The notes: generated from the letters alone by a model not told the origin. Positions 35,181-44,616 are shown, counted from the stretch's first letter. The stretch is DNA of 64,000 nucleotides from JANSWY01 sp965267245 (GCA_965267245.1 OZ253939.1:4774001-4838000), one strand, 5' to 3'. Program-made: numbers and translations.

Positions 35181-36725
35181 ATGGAGTATAAATATGATAT
35201 TTTGATTGCCACGGATACTGTCAAAAGCAATCCGTGGTACAGAGACCGTATTCCGGCTATTGAAAGTGCATTGGAGAGCCATAACTCCAAAATAATTGAT
35301 ATTTATTCATTTGCTTCAGAGCGTGAAGCCCATGAAATTCATAAAAGACATAAAACAGACAATTATTTTCATAGAGAAAAACCAGACCTTTTAAATATTA
35401 ATAAACAATTTTTAGATAAAATTATACAAAACCTTCCAAGAGTATTGGTTTTAGGGACTGTTGATTGCTATGGGGCCTTCCTGTTACCAGAAACTGTAAG
35501 AGAAATTCAAGAGCTTGGAACTAAAGTAGTTGGGATTTTGGGGGATGATGAGTTCAATTATGGAAAAAACATGTGGTGGATTCCTTTGTTTGACTATACA
35601 ATTGCTTACGTCAAGACGATCACAAATTATTTTAATCAAATAAAGGATAACTGCTTTTATCTACCTAATAGTTGTTTTTTTCCTGAAAAAGACTTTGAGA
35701 AATTACAAATTGTAGATTCTAATAAGAAGTACGATGTTCTTTTTATGGGTGCTCCTTTTGGAGTGCGACCAGATCTTATCAGAGACTTGATTAATGCCAA
35801 AGTTAATGTAGCGATTTTTGGTTCCCCAAAGTGGAAGGAGTACAAAGAATTTGTTCCCTATTACCATGGTTTTGCCGATTCCAATGATATTCCAGATATT
35901 ATTAAAAAAAGTAAAATTTATCTTTCCTTTCTCGAGGATCATTTATCCGGAGACTTGCATATGAATACGAAGGTGTGGGATGCTGTCAAATACGGTCAAT
36001 TTACTATTGTTACACATTATGAACCTCTAACAAAAGATTACGGCCTTATCGAAGATGAATCGATAGTATATTACCATTCTTCACAAGATTTAGTCAAAAA
36101 GGTATTGTATTATTTACAATATCCCGAAGAAAGGAAGGCGTTAGCTAAGCGAATGTTCGAAAAGATATCTGCCGATTTCGATTATGAAAAAATGTATAGA
36201 GCACTTTTTCAGAAGTTGGTTGATTTGCCTACAAACCCTACTCAAATCACGGCGAAAATTACGATTATCAATCTGACCAAGGAAAAGTACAGTAGTGACA
36301 ATTTTGATGTTGTAAATCTAGGTAGAACAAATATAAGGAACCTGAGGAGTTGGCTAGAGAATGAGGGTCCTAAATTAACAACAAAATTTGTGATTATAAG
36401 GACTGGTGAGGTAGAATACTCTAGTTATTTAAATGATTTCTCAAAAGTGTTTAAACTCAAAATGGATTCACCTGTAAAAGCAGTGAAACTTAGCACGCTC
36501 ATGAATGGGAAACGCGCTTATATAAGGCAAAATCTTTCTGTACTTTCTGGAATTGTATGGGATAAGGATTTTCTAATCAATCATATTAGTGATTTTAGAA
36601 TTTTTAGGAATTTCATTCAAATCAACCATAAACTTGATTGTTCGGATTTTCCATTATGTTCAGTTGCTGATAGGACTACCATAGATAAAATATTAGATCG
36701 GTTAGATCAAAAAATCAGTTATTAG
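35181..36725 (+). CDS. Glycosyltransferase-like protein with C-terminal extension
   Basis: 514 residues. Residues about 1-365 resemble CgeB-type GT-B glycosyltransferases: ILIATDTVKSNPWYRDRIPA, TKVVGILGDDEFNYGKNMWW, FMGAPFGVRPDLI, and FLEDHLSGDLHMNTKVWDAV followed by KYGQFTIVTHYEPL, the usual acceptor and nucleotide-sugar region. Residues about 370-514 are an additional domain I do not recognise. It follows the STELLO-like gene by 12 bases and precedes an FkbM gene by six. Donor and acceptor unknown. Confidence 0.75.
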   Translation: MEYKYDILIATDTVKSNPWYRDRIPAIESALESHNSKIIDIYSFASEREAHEIHKRHKTDNYFHREKPDLLNINKQFLDKIIQNLPRVLVLGTVDCYGAFLLPETVREIQELGTKVVGILGDDEFNYGKNMWWIPLFDYTIAYVKTITNYFNQIKDNCFYLPNSCFFPEKDFEKLQIVDSNKKYDVLFMGAPFGVRPDLIRDLINAKVNVAIFGSPKWKEYKEFVPYYHGFADSNDIPDIIKKSKIYLSFLEDHLSGDLHMNTKVWDAVKYGQFTIVTHYEPLTKDYGLIEDESIVYYHSSQDLVKKVLYYLQYPEERKALAKRMFEKISADFDYEKMYRALFQKLVDLPTNPTQITAKITIINLTKEKYSSDNFDVVNLGRTNIRNLRSWLENEGPKLTTKFVIIRTGEVEYSSYLNDFSKVFKLKMDSPVKAVKLSTLMNGKRAYIRQNLSVLSGIVWDKDFLINHISDFRIFRNFIQINHKLDCSDFPLCSVADRTTIDKILDRLDQKISY

Positions 36726-36731
36726 TCGGAA

Positions 36732-37553
36732 ATGGGAGATAAAATAATCTATGCTATCAAAGAGAACATACCTTTTAGGGGTTTAGTAAGGTTCATAATA
36801 AGGCGATTGGGTCTAGGAAGATTCATTTACAAACAGGATAAAAGGTTTTTGGAGACACGTGAAATTGGAGGCCCAACTCTTCAAAGAAGGTGTATTGAAG
36901 AGTTTGAGCTAATGAAACGATTGCATATTGAAAAATATGATATTAGTGCATATTTGGATATCGGTGGGAACGTAGGTCAAAACACTATAAGTAGCCGTAA
37001 ATTCTTTGAGAAATCTGTACCATTGTACACGTTTGAACCATCGGATAATTGCTTCGAGATTTTAAATCAAATTGCAGGCAACTACGAAAATACATATCTT
37101 GTAAAAGCAGGTGCTGGAGAAGTAACAGAAGAAAAGGTTTTTCATGTTTCACATTCTAGTGATACATCACAAGCTTCAAGCTTTCTCCAATACACCGAAA
37201 AGTATAAACATGAATATCCGGAACAAGCCCAATATTCAGAGGTAGTGACAAAGGTTTATGCACTAGATGATTTCTTTTCCAATAAATGGGAAAAATTGGG
37301 AGAAAACGTGTTTCTTCATATAGACACAGAAGGCTTTGAAATTTATGTACTCAGAGGTGCTACTGAACTTCTAAAAAGGACGAAAGTTATTATTCTTGAA
37401 ATAACGTTTGGACTTTTTGAAAATGAAGGTTCATTCGAAAAAGTTTTTGATCTGCTAAGAGAGGATTTTATTTTCAAGGGATGTCTGGATCCTTTAGTTA
37501 TTTCCGAAAGTGGAGAAAGTCTATTCCAAGATGCTTTGTTCGTTAGGAAATAA
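36732..37553 (+). CDS. FkbM family SAM-dependent methyltransferase
   Basis: 273 residues. The SAM site is YLDIGGNVGQNT (Asp76 onward), with TFEPSDNCFEIL as the second acidic strand and FLHIDTEGFEIYVLRGATEL as the FkbM C-terminal signature. FkbM enzymes O-methylate sugars or secondary metabolites. The N-terminal helix (FRGLVRFIIRRLGLGRF) is basic and amphipathic. In this locus it most likely methylates the polysaccharide or its end. It is convergent with the next methyltransferase gene, five bases apart. Confidence 0.9.
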   Translation: MGDKIIYAIKENIPFRGLVRFIIRRLGLGRFIYKQDKRFLETREIGGPTLQRRCIEEFELMKRLHIEKYDISAYLDIGGNVGQNTISSRKFFEKSVPLYTFEPSDNCFEILNQIAGNYENTYLVKAGAGEVTEEKVFHVSHSSDTSQASSFLQYTEKYKHEYPEQAQYSEVVTKVYALDDFFSNKWEKLGENVFLHIDTEGFEIYVLRGATELLKRTKVIILEITFGLFENEGSFEKVFDLLREDFIFKGCLDPLVISESGESLFQDALFVRK

Positions 37554-37557
37554 TACT

Positions 37558-38262
37558 TCAACCAATTTTAATCACTAAAGTGTTGCTGTAATACATAGTT
37601 CGACTAACTTTTTCCGCTGCGATCAATGAATTTACAGCTTCAACTAATCCTGGGAAATGATCCGAATAATCATCGAAAACTACTATGGAATCTTTCTGTA
37701 ACAGAGGGAAAAACAATTCAATATCTCTTTTGACTCCTTCTTTGGTATGGTCCCCATCAATAAACAAAAACCTGACTTTTTTATCAACCAATTCTTTTAT
37801 TGCTTCAGTATTAGGCATATCGAGTAGGGTCACATTTTCAGCGAGTCCTATCATCTTCATGTTTTTCAGAAAATTTTCTTTCAAATCACTCAAGTCGTCC
37901 ATTCCAACTTTGTAAAAACCTTCTTTTCCAACGTTTCCTTTGAAATGATCAATCGCAAAAAAGTTCCCATTCCTGGCATCTTTGGTAGCTTGTGCCAAAA
38001 AAGCGGAGGATCTTCCTTGCCAGGATCCTATCTCAACCACGTCACCACTAAGTTCCTGGTTATAGCAAAGTGAATACAAGAACTGACCAGATTTCAAGCT
38101 GGTCATCCCAGGGATTTTGGAACAATTTTCAGCTAGTTTCTCAAGATCTGTAACAACATTTGGAAGCTTGGAGGTTGTTGGTGTTTGTTTTGCAGAATTT
38201 TGAATTAAAGTAAGTTGATAACCAAATTTGCCAAGGAATTTCTTTACTAAGGTTTTTAACAT
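37558..38262 (-). CDS. Class I SAM-dependent methyltransferase (TylF/Methyltransf_24-like)
   Basis: 234 residues. The SAM motif is DVVEIGSWQGRSSAFLAQ, with the later motifs NFFAIDHFKG, RFLFIDGDHTKEGVKRDIEL and KDSIVVFDDYSDHFPGL. The IDGDH and DDY motifs are typical of TylF-like sugar O-methyltransferases, which need a divalent metal. The N-terminus MLKTLVKKFLGKFGY is a short basic amphipathic helix shared with another methyltransferase at 43,887-44,558. It is on the strand opposite to the glycosyltransferases. Confidence 0.88.
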   Translation of the reverse strand: MLKTLVKKFLGKFGYQLTLIQNSAKQTPTTSKLPNVVTDLEKLAENCSKIPGMTSLKSGQFLYSLCYNQELSGDVVEIGSWQGRSSAFLAQATKDARNGNFFAIDHFKGNVGKEGFYKVGMDDLSDLKENFLKNMKMIGLAENVTLLDMPNTEAIKELVDKKVRFLFIDGDHTKEGVKRDIELFFPLLQKDSIVVFDDYSDHFPGLVEAVNSLIAAEKVSRTMYYSNTLVIKIG

Positions 38263-38290
38263 TGAAATGGAAAGTTTACTTTCGATGCGG

Positions 38291-38298
38291 CAAATTTA
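38291..38298 (-). promoter_or_regulatory. Candidate -7 box for the minus-strand TylF-like gene
   Basis: On the minus strand TAAATTTG, a perfect TAnnTTTG, lies 28 bases before the ATG at 38,262. No -33 TTTG is visible. Confidence 0.4.
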
Positions 38299-38371
38299 GA
38301 ATCAATTTGTATCTGATTACTATGATTACAGGATATTTTCAGGTGCCAATATAGAGTTAAGTAAAAGATTC

Positions 38372-39469
38372 ATGTATTACTACAATATTCACAATATCAT
38401 TTCGGTAAGTCTAGATGAGAATTTACCTCAAAATGTGATTGATGACATTAATTTTCAAATCAAGTATTTTCAAACAGATTCTAAGGAACAGTTAAAATAC
38501 AAGATCACAATAAGAAATTACTCTGAATTTCAACTTATAAAGCCCAAAAGAGAGGACATCTTTCATCTGGTAAAAGGGAATGATGGAAAAATTTATCATG
38601 ATCCTATTAAGAAGTTTGCACTAGAGATACAGGAAGATGGATATCAGATTTATTCCTCTGAGAAGAGCTTCTTAATTAATTTTTATATTCAGCTGATTTT
38701 TCTGAAGGAGGGCATATCAATGGTTCATGCAGCCGCTGTTCAGGATAAGGATGATAATGTAATTCTATTTCCCGGACCTGGGGGAGTTGGTAAAACAGCA
38801 ATTATCAATTACTTCATCAAGGAGTTGGGATACAGGACACTCGGTGACGATATTATTGGGATAGGAAAAGATGGTACCTGTTATGCTTTTCCACGAGAAT
38901 TTGTTCTAAAAAGTTACCATCACAAAACGTATCACTCAATCTTTAAGGAATATGGATTCAAAGTGAAATCACAGAGGAGAAAAAGATTGAATTATTTGCT
39001 GAATTTAGTTTTTTACAGACTCATCTTTAAGAATTTACCTTTCACTGGATTGATGCAAAGTCTAATTTACAGAACAGGTTTCAGTAAGGTTTTAATGAAG
39101 AAACAGGACTTCTTCACGGTCCCAGTTGAAAAAATCTTTGGAGATGGTTCTGTTGCAATGCAAGGTAAATTGAGCCAGGTGACGTTCCTAATTAGAACAG
39201 AAAGTGAAGGTTCAATCACAACAATCACGCAAGAGCGTTTAAGTAAAGTAATGTATGCTATTATTAATCATGAGTGGGTTGATTTTTCAAGAGAAATATT
39301 CTCTTTGGGAGCTTTGGAGATAATTGATTTTGAAGAGTATATGAGAGTTACACATCAAATAATATCTGAGAGCTTAGGGCATGTATCCACTTCGTTGAAT
39401 CTCATGAAAATAAATAACGATTCAAGTCCGGATGATCTGGTGGATCAATATTTGCAGAGATTTAATTAG
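38372..39469 (+). CDS. HPr-kinase-like P-loop protein in glycan locus
   Basis: 365 residues. A Walker A motif of the HprK type, GPGGVGKT, sits at residues 135-142, preceded by SMVHAAAVQDKDDNVILFPG, the strand that in HprK-like proteins leads to the P-loop. LGDDIIGIGKDG follows, the position of the second acidic motif. The first 120 residues are a variable N-terminal domain. The protein is soluble and has no HPr partner in the window. Relatives occur in polysaccharide and peptide-modification loci, with unknown substrate. It opens a five-gene plus-strand run of overlapping or near-adjacent genes. Confidence 0.7.
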   Translation: MYYYNIHNIISVSLDENLPQNVIDDINFQIKYFQTDSKEQLKYKITIRNYSEFQLIKPKREDIFHLVKGNDGKIYHDPIKKFALEIQEDGYQIYSSEKSFLINFYIQLIFLKEGISMVHAAAVQDKDDNVILFPGPGGVGKTAIINYFIKELGYRTLGDDIIGIGKDGTCYAFPREFVLKSYHHKTYHSIFKEYGFKVKSQRRKRLNYLLNLVFYRLIFKNLPFTGLMQSLIYRTGFSKVLMKKQDFFTVPVEKIFGDGSVAMQGKLSQVTFLIRTESEGSITTITQERLSKVMYAIINHEWVDFSREIFSLGALEIIDFEEYMRVTHQIISESLGHVSTSLNLMKINNDSSPDDLVDQYLQRFN

Positions 39470-39480
39470 ATTAAACTAAT

Positions 39481-40491
39481 ATGAATGGACCTTTAGTAAG
39501 TGTTGTCCTGCCTGTTTATAATGCTGAGAAGTACATCCAAGTGGCAATTGAGAGTATATTGGGTCAATCATATACTAACTTAGAGATGATTATAATTGAT
39601 GATGGGAGTACTGACAACTCTCTCTCAATCATTAAATCTTTTACCGATAAAAGAATAAGATTAGTTCAAAATGACCAAAACCTTAAGCTAATAAGGACTT
39701 TAAATAAAGGACTGGAACTCTCAAGGGGAGTATATATAGCTCGCATGGATGCTGATGATATTGCTATGCCTGAAAGGTTGGAGAAGCAGGTGAAATATTT
39801 AGAAGTACATTCGTCTGTAGGAATTTGTGGTAGCTACGTTGAGATTTTTGGAGATCAGATCGAAAATAAGGTTTGGAAATATCCTTTGGTTGATAAAGAT
39901 ATTCGAGCTGAAATGCTGTTTAAATCCCCTTTTGCACATCCATCAGTAATGCTGAGAAAGCAGATTATTTCCGATTATAATATCAGGTATAATGAGAGAT
40001 ATTTACATGCGGAGGATTATGACTTTTGGGTCCTCATTGCTGAGAAAAGTCAATTAGCCAACATTCCTGAAGTGCTGCTGAAGTATAGGATCCATAACAA
40101 TCAGGTCGGTAGTCGGTATACTATGATTCAAAGGGAGAACACATCGATTATCATCAAAAAACTACTAAACAAATTCGGTGTTAAATATAGTAGAGAATCT
40201 TACCGCTACCATCAACACCTGATCGAAGAAAAAGGTCTTGATTCATCACAGGAGCTACGGAATGTTCGGACGTGGGCGGAAGGATTGATCAATTCATTGC
40301 AGGCACAGATAGATAAAAAACATCTTATTGAAACTGTATCAAGAAAGTATTTTTACTGCTCTTTAAATTCAATGCCTTACCTAGGTTTTAAGTCGTTTTG
40401 GGTCTTCTTCTTCTACCGTTATTTTTGGAGCAGTTTTAGACCAGGTTATATTTCATTTCTTATCAAATCACTTATCAGGTCTAGGACATGA
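39481..40491 (+). CDS. Family 2 glycosyltransferase
   Basis: 336 residues with a GT-A domain: VSVVLPVYNAEKYIQVAIES, IIIDDGSTDNSL, and the metal-binding DxD in RMDADD (Asp90-Asp93), followed by the acceptor region HPSVMLRKQII and AEDYDFWVLIAE. The C-terminal part ends with a hydrophobic, aromatic stretch (GFKSFWVFFFYRYFWSSF) that may sit on the membrane. It adds one sugar to the growing lipid-linked glycan. It overlaps the next gene by four bases (ATGA). Confidence 0.95.
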   Translation: MNGPLVSVVLPVYNAEKYIQVAIESILGQSYTNLEMIIIDDGSTDNSLSIIKSFTDKRIRLVQNDQNLKLIRTLNKGLELSRGVYIARMDADDIAMPERLEKQVKYLEVHSSVGICGSYVEIFGDQIENKVWKYPLVDKDIRAEMLFKSPFAHPSVMLRKQIISDYNIRYNERYLHAEDYDFWVLIAEKSQLANIPEVLLKYRIHNNQVGSRYTMIQRENTSIIIKKLLNKFGVKYSRESYRYHQHLIEEKGLDSSQELRNVRTWAEGLINSLQAQIDKKHLIETVSRKYFYCSLNSMPYLGFKSFWVFFFYRYFWSSFRPGYISFLIKSLIRSRT

Positions 40492-41672
40492 ATATTCTAA
40501 TTTCTTGTGGAGGTATGGACCTTGGTGGTGCTCAAGTGTCGTCACTGAATTTAGCTACACAGTTGGCTGATCATTTTGGCTACAATGTGATTTACTTTGA
40601 TGCAAATGCAAAAGAAGTGAATTGGAAAATGGTGGATTCACTCAAATCAGACAAAGTAGTGCTGAAATCTTTATCGAACAATAACCTGATAAATAAGCTA
40701 ATCTGGAAAATGAACGCCATTTGCAAAGTATTCAATTCAACCTGGTCGTTCCGGTATTATATAAATTCGATGTACTTCAGGCATCTATTGAAAAGGCATA
40801 AGATTCAGTTAGTTAGCAGTCATTTGGCAGTATCGGATTTACTCTGCGTCCGTAATCTAAGAAATGTTGAGATACCTCTTGTAATAACCGAACATGGTGA
40901 TTACATGATCACACAAGTTACAGATGACAAAAAGTTCAGCCCTTTGGCCCTCCAAAGAATTTTTGAGAGAGCAGATCATTTTGTTGCTGTTTCTAACTAC
41001 TGTAAGAAAATCCTAAATGAAGTTGAACCTGGAGCTTCGGTCGATGTTATTTATAATGGGGTTGCCATAGAGAAGGATGTTAACGAAATGTCCTGGATAG
41101 TGGATTTTGGTATTGAAGATAATTCAATTGTGATGGGAATGGTTGCCAGAGGCGTGTATCATAAAGGGTGGCTGGAAGCCCTGGAAGCTTTTATGATAAT
41201 TTCAGGTCAAAATAACCAGGCTCAAATGCACTTTGTGGCAATAGGCGATGGTCCGTTTCTTGATGAAATGAAACAGAAATTTAGCAGTCCTAATATACAC
41301 TTTGTTGGATACAGCGAGAGCCCTGGGAAATATATTCAAAGGTTTGATGTTGGTATTATGCCTACATATTTTGAAGCACTTGGTATTTCATTGATAGAAT
41401 ATATCAAATATGACGTTCCGGTGGTTTCATCAAATGTGGGAGGTGTTGGTGAAGTAATCAATATCAAGGATTTGGAATGCGGTATTGCGGTACCTATGGA
41501 CGGTGATGGGAAGCCATCTGTCGATGGATTAAGAGAAGCAATAAGTAAAATACTTGAGGATGAAGTGTTCAGAGAATCTTTGATAAGAAATTGTCCAAAA
41601 GTTCTTGAGTTATTTTCGATTAGTAATTTCTCTTCCAGGTACTATGACCTGTTTGAAAAACTTAAAACGTAA
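40488..41672 (+). CDS. Family 4 glycosyltransferase
   Basis: 394 residues, GT-B fold. The N-terminal glycine loop is CGGMDLGGAQVSSLNLATQL; the C-terminal GT4 signature is MPTYFEALGISLIEYIKYDV followed by PVVSSNVGGVGEVI. The putative catalytic His region is VITEHGDYMITQV. It is likely a retaining transferase using UDP- or GDP-sugars. It overlaps neighbours at both ends (four bases and one base), so the run of four transferases is one transcript. Confidence 0.94.
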   Translation: MNILISCGGMDLGGAQVSSLNLATQLADHFGYNVIYFDANAKEVNWKMVDSLKSDKVVLKSLSNNNLINKLIWKMNAICKVFNSTWSFRYYINSMYFRHLLKRHKIQLVSSHLAVSDLLCVRNLRNVEIPLVITEHGDYMITQVTDDKKFSPLALQRIFERADHFVAVSNYCKKILNEVEPGASVDVIYNGVAIEKDVNEMSWIVDFGIEDNSIVMGMVARGVYHKGWLEALEAFMIISGQNNQAQMHFVAIGDGPFLDEMKQKFSSPNIHFVGYSESPGKYIQRFDVGIMPTYFEALGISLIEYIKYDVPVVSSNVGGVGEVINIKDLECGIAVPMDGDGKPSVDGLREAISKILEDEVFRESLIRNCPKVLELFSISNFSSRYYDLFEKLKT

Positions 41673-42835
41673 TGTCTAAAATTAGAGTATGTTACTTATT
41701 AAATGACTATGGAGTAGGAGGGGTATCAAAAGTAGTTTTTGATATTCTGAAGGGAATGAACTTTGATCAATTTGATATAAATATTATTTTATTATCAGAC
41801 AATATGGATTTTAACAAACAGGCTAAGATTCCGCCTGAAGTTAAAGTTGAAAAATTCAATTATTATTTCGACCCTGATTACTCTCTTAAAAGATATATTC
41901 AAATGGGGGTTCTGGAATCCATAACAAGAAACAGGGCTAAAGATGTTCTTGAAAGTATTGATAATAAGAATCCTGATATACTCCACCTTCACATACTTCC
42001 AAGAGAACTTCTAATAGGTATACTGGCAAAAAAGAGAAATCCTAAACTCCAATTGATTTATACAGATCATTTACTCAGAATAGCTAAAGCGGATTACCCA
42101 TGGGTTAATAGACTACTTTTGGGATTGGTTTATAGACAAATGTATCGCAAGTATCATGTCGTTTCCGTTTCAAAAGCAGTCAGAAAGTGCCAGGAGACAT
42201 ATGGATGGTTGAATTCGAAGGGAAAACATTTACTACTTGAAAATAGGATTGACTTGTCTGAATACAAGCCGGTTGACAGGTCCAACAGAAGTAGGGACCA
42301 CAAAATTACTGCAGTATATATGGCCCGACTTAGTGATGTAAAAGGCCACTATGAATTACTGGATGCCTGGCAAAAATTAGGTTCACCTCAAATAAAGCTT
42401 AAACTTCTAGGTGGAGGAGAACTGGAGGCTGATTTGAAGCAATATGCTAATAACCATTTGGTAGGGTTGGATGTGGAGTTTGCAGGGGCCGTGCAAAATG
42501 TTGTTGAGTACCTGGAAGAAGCAGATATGGCAGTTTTTCCTTCCAAAAAAGAAGGGCTCCCTATTGCTCTTCTTGAAAAAATGGCAATGGGATTGCCAGT
42601 TATTTGCTCTGATATCCCAGAATTAACAGATTTCATTAGTCATAATGTGAATGGGCTTATATATGAATTAGGTGATTCAACTGCTTTAAGTGCTAGTATA
42701 GAGTTTTTGGTCAAGAACAAAGAGAGAAGACTTGAATTGGGGAAAGAAGCAAGAAAATCACTTGAGGAAAGGTTTGGATTTAGGACCATGTCACAATTGG
42801 TTCAGCAACATTATAAAGAGGCATTGGGTGTATGA
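41672..42835 (+). CDS. Family 4 glycosyltransferase
   Basis: 387 residues. The N-terminus RVCYLLNDYGVGGVSKVVFD is the GT4 acceptor-side loop; LIYTDHLLRIAKADYPW contains the histidine region; AVFPSKKEGLPIALLEKMAM then GLPVICSDIPELTD is the EX7E donor motif. Its start codon overlaps the previous stop (TAATG) and its end overlaps the next start (ATGA). Confidence 0.94.
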   Translation: MSKIRVCYLLNDYGVGGVSKVVFDILKGMNFDQFDINIILLSDNMDFNKQAKIPPEVKVEKFNYYFDPDYSLKRYIQMGVLESITRNRAKDVLESIDNKNPDILHLHILPRELLIGILAKKRNPKLQLIYTDHLLRIAKADYPWVNRLLLGLVYRQMYRKYHVVSVSKAVRKCQETYGWLNSKGKHLLLENRIDLSEYKPVDRSNRSRDHKITAVYMARLSDVKGHYELLDAWQKLGSPQIKLKLLGGGELEADLKQYANNHLVGLDVEFAGAVQNVVEYLEEADMAVFPSKKEGLPIALLEKMAMGLPVICSDIPELTDFISHNVNGLIYELGDSTALSASIEFLVKNKERRLELGKEARKSLEERFGFRTMSQLVQQHYKEALGV

Positions 42836-43890
42836 AAAAAAAGGTAGCATTTGTTCATGGAAGACCAAGTGGGCATCCTTTGCATGCCGCTTATGCTAAA
42901 AGTATTGATGCTGATTTCTATCATGAAGACAGATTGCTTCGATGGCACGATAGACCGGACGCTTCCAAGTTTAAACGATATATGAGTTGGGTACTTAATG
43001 CGATATTTTTTCCAAATCGGAGAAGCTATGATGTTATTTTAACAGAATGCATCAGAATTCCCCAATTTTTCATGAAGTATTTCAAACTGCTCAGAAAAGA
43101 ACAAAAGCTTATTGCAATAATGGGTGATGAGTCATTGTATTTTTTGAGCATTAACAGGTATCCGAAAGCTGCCTCGTTCATCATGAAAAAGTTCTTGAAT
43201 GCTTGTGATATTCTAGTATGTACCGGTGATTTTCAGGCAGATTTGGCCAGAAAAATAGTAAATAAACCTGAGGTTCAGATACTGAATGTTTTCAATGGGA
43301 TAGAGTTGCCTACAGCGCAAGCAAAATTTCCAATCAGAAGGACCAAAAAGATTTTGATACTTGCAAACCTGGAGGCACAATGGCGTGCTTGGTATAAAGG
43401 GATTGACCTGATGCTAGGTGCATTTCAAAGTTTAGCAGATTCAGACCCAGTAGTAGAATTGCACTTTATCGGAGAAATAAGTACAGTGGTTCAAAAAACG
43501 ATTTCTGACTCATTGAGTAATAATGCAGCCTCAAGGTTATCATTTCATGGGCGATCAAATAATTTGTATAATGACATAGTTCAATATGATTTACTTCTTC
43601 ATGCCGCTAGAGGAGAAGCCTGGGGAATTACTATTCATATGGCCATGGCTATCGGCATGCCCAGTATTGTTTCAAACATAACAGGCGCTAAACAGTTAGT
43701 GGGTCAGGTTGATGAAAGATTAATTGCAAAACCCGATAAAATGTCAATAATTCAGACGGTTGAATGGTTTTTCTCACTTAGTGACGACAAAAAAAGAGTT
43801 TTATCAGATAAAAGCATTTCAATTGCTTCTAAGTACACATTGGATAAGGCGGTAGAAAATTTCAAAAAAACAGTTACCAATAATATTTAG
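42832..43890 (+). CDS. Family 4 glycosyltransferase
   Basis: 352 residues. GT-B fold with VAFVHGRPSGHPLHAAYAKS at the N-terminus and LLLHAARGEAWGITIHMAMA followed by IGMPSIVSNITGAKQLV as the donor-binding region. KILILANLEAQWRAWYKGID opens the second domain. The N-terminal half is less typical than in its neighbours, so acceptor use probably differs. It overlaps a convergent methyltransferase gene by four bases at its end. Confidence 0.88.
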   Translation: MKKKVAFVHGRPSGHPLHAAYAKSIDADFYHEDRLLRWHDRPDASKFKRYMSWVLNAIFFPNRRSYDVILTECIRIPQFFMKYFKLLRKEQKLIAIMGDESLYFLSINRYPKAASFIMKKFLNACDILVCTGDFQADLARKIVNKPEVQILNVFNGIELPTAQAKFPIRRTKKILILANLEAQWRAWYKGIDLMLGAFQSLADSDPVVELHFIGEISTVVQKTISDSLSNNAASRLSFHGRSNNLYNDIVQYDLLLHAARGEAWGITIHMAMAIGMPSIVSNITGAKQLVGQVDERLIAKPDKMSIIQTVEWFFSLSDDKKRVLSDKSISIASKYTLDKAVENFKKTVTNNI

Positions 43891-44558
43891 CCACTAATCT
43901 TTTTAATTGCTACATCACAAAAATTGTTTGGTTCTAAAGCATAATGGATCATTTCATAATTATGTTTTAACATAAATTCATTAACTGCTCTTTGAACTCC
44001 AAATGTCATCAATGCAATCGGATTAAAAGTGGTGTAGTCGTTGAACTGAATGATACCAGCTGGTTTAATTTTTTTTGCAATCTCCTCAAGATCCTTCACA
44101 ACAGCTTGATATCGATGATCTGCATCAAGATAAATATAATCAAAGTAAGCATCTGGAAATTTAGAGAGCTCATCCCATGAATATCCCTTTCTAAGTTCAA
44201 GCTGTTTACTGGCTATTTCCTTATCAAATTTTCTTTTAAATAACTCTTCATGACTTTCACTTGAAGTAGTGGACTCTGCGTAATCAAACAGGTCTATGGC
44301 GAATAGTTTTTCTGGTTTGAGTTGATCCAGTATTTTTCTTGTAAATCCTCCAGAGGCAACTCCTATCTCTGTCATTACCCCTCCCTTGGGGATATAAGGA
44401 AGAATTGCATCCCTTGAAGGGACAACATTACAATTACTTAGGAGCGTATTTGGCAATACTGGTGATCTAGCCTCAGGAATATCCTCAGATAAAATACTTT
44501 CCTTTATAACAACATAACCAAACCGATTTAGTGTTTTCTTTAATAACTTTTTTAACAT
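43887..44558 (-). CDS. Class I SAM-dependent methyltransferase
   Basis: 223 residues. SAM motif GVMTEIGVASGGFTRKILDQ, then KLFAIDLFDYAES, DYIYLDADHRYQAVVKDLEE and AGIIQFNDYTTFNPIALM. The LDADH and NDY motifs parallel those of the TylF-like protein at 37,558-38,262, and the N-terminus MLKKLLKKTLNRFGY closely resembles that protein's. Together these suggest two paralogues with the same targeting helix. It interrupts the plus-strand transferase series. Confidence 0.87.
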   Translation of the reverse strand: MLKKLLKKTLNRFGYVVIKESILSEDIPEARSPVLPNTLLSNCNVVPSRDAILPYIPKGGVMTEIGVASGGFTRKILDQLKPEKLFAIDLFDYAESTTSSESHEELFKRKFDKEIASKQLELRKGYSWDELSKFPDAYFDYIYLDADHRYQAVVKDLEEIAKKIKPAGIIQFNDYTTFNPIALMTFGVQRAVNEFMLKHNYEMIHYALEPNNFCDVAIKKISG

Positions 44559-44608
44559 GCCCTTTAAGTTGTTGTATGCAATATTAGAATATTTTAATAT
44601 CAGACGAT

Positions 44609-44616
44609 TAAATTTG
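44609..44616 (+). promoter_or_regulatory. Candidate -7 box for the second glycosyltransferase run
   Basis: TAAATTTG, a perfect TAnnTTTG, 59 bases upstream of the ATG at 44,676, in the divergent gap after the minus-strand methyltransferase. No -33 TTTG is seen. Confidence 0.35.

Noticed and set aside
44581..44603. AT-rich inverted repeat (ATATTA/TAATAT) in a divergent gap
   Set aside because: Six-base arms in very AT-rich DNA are expected by chance.
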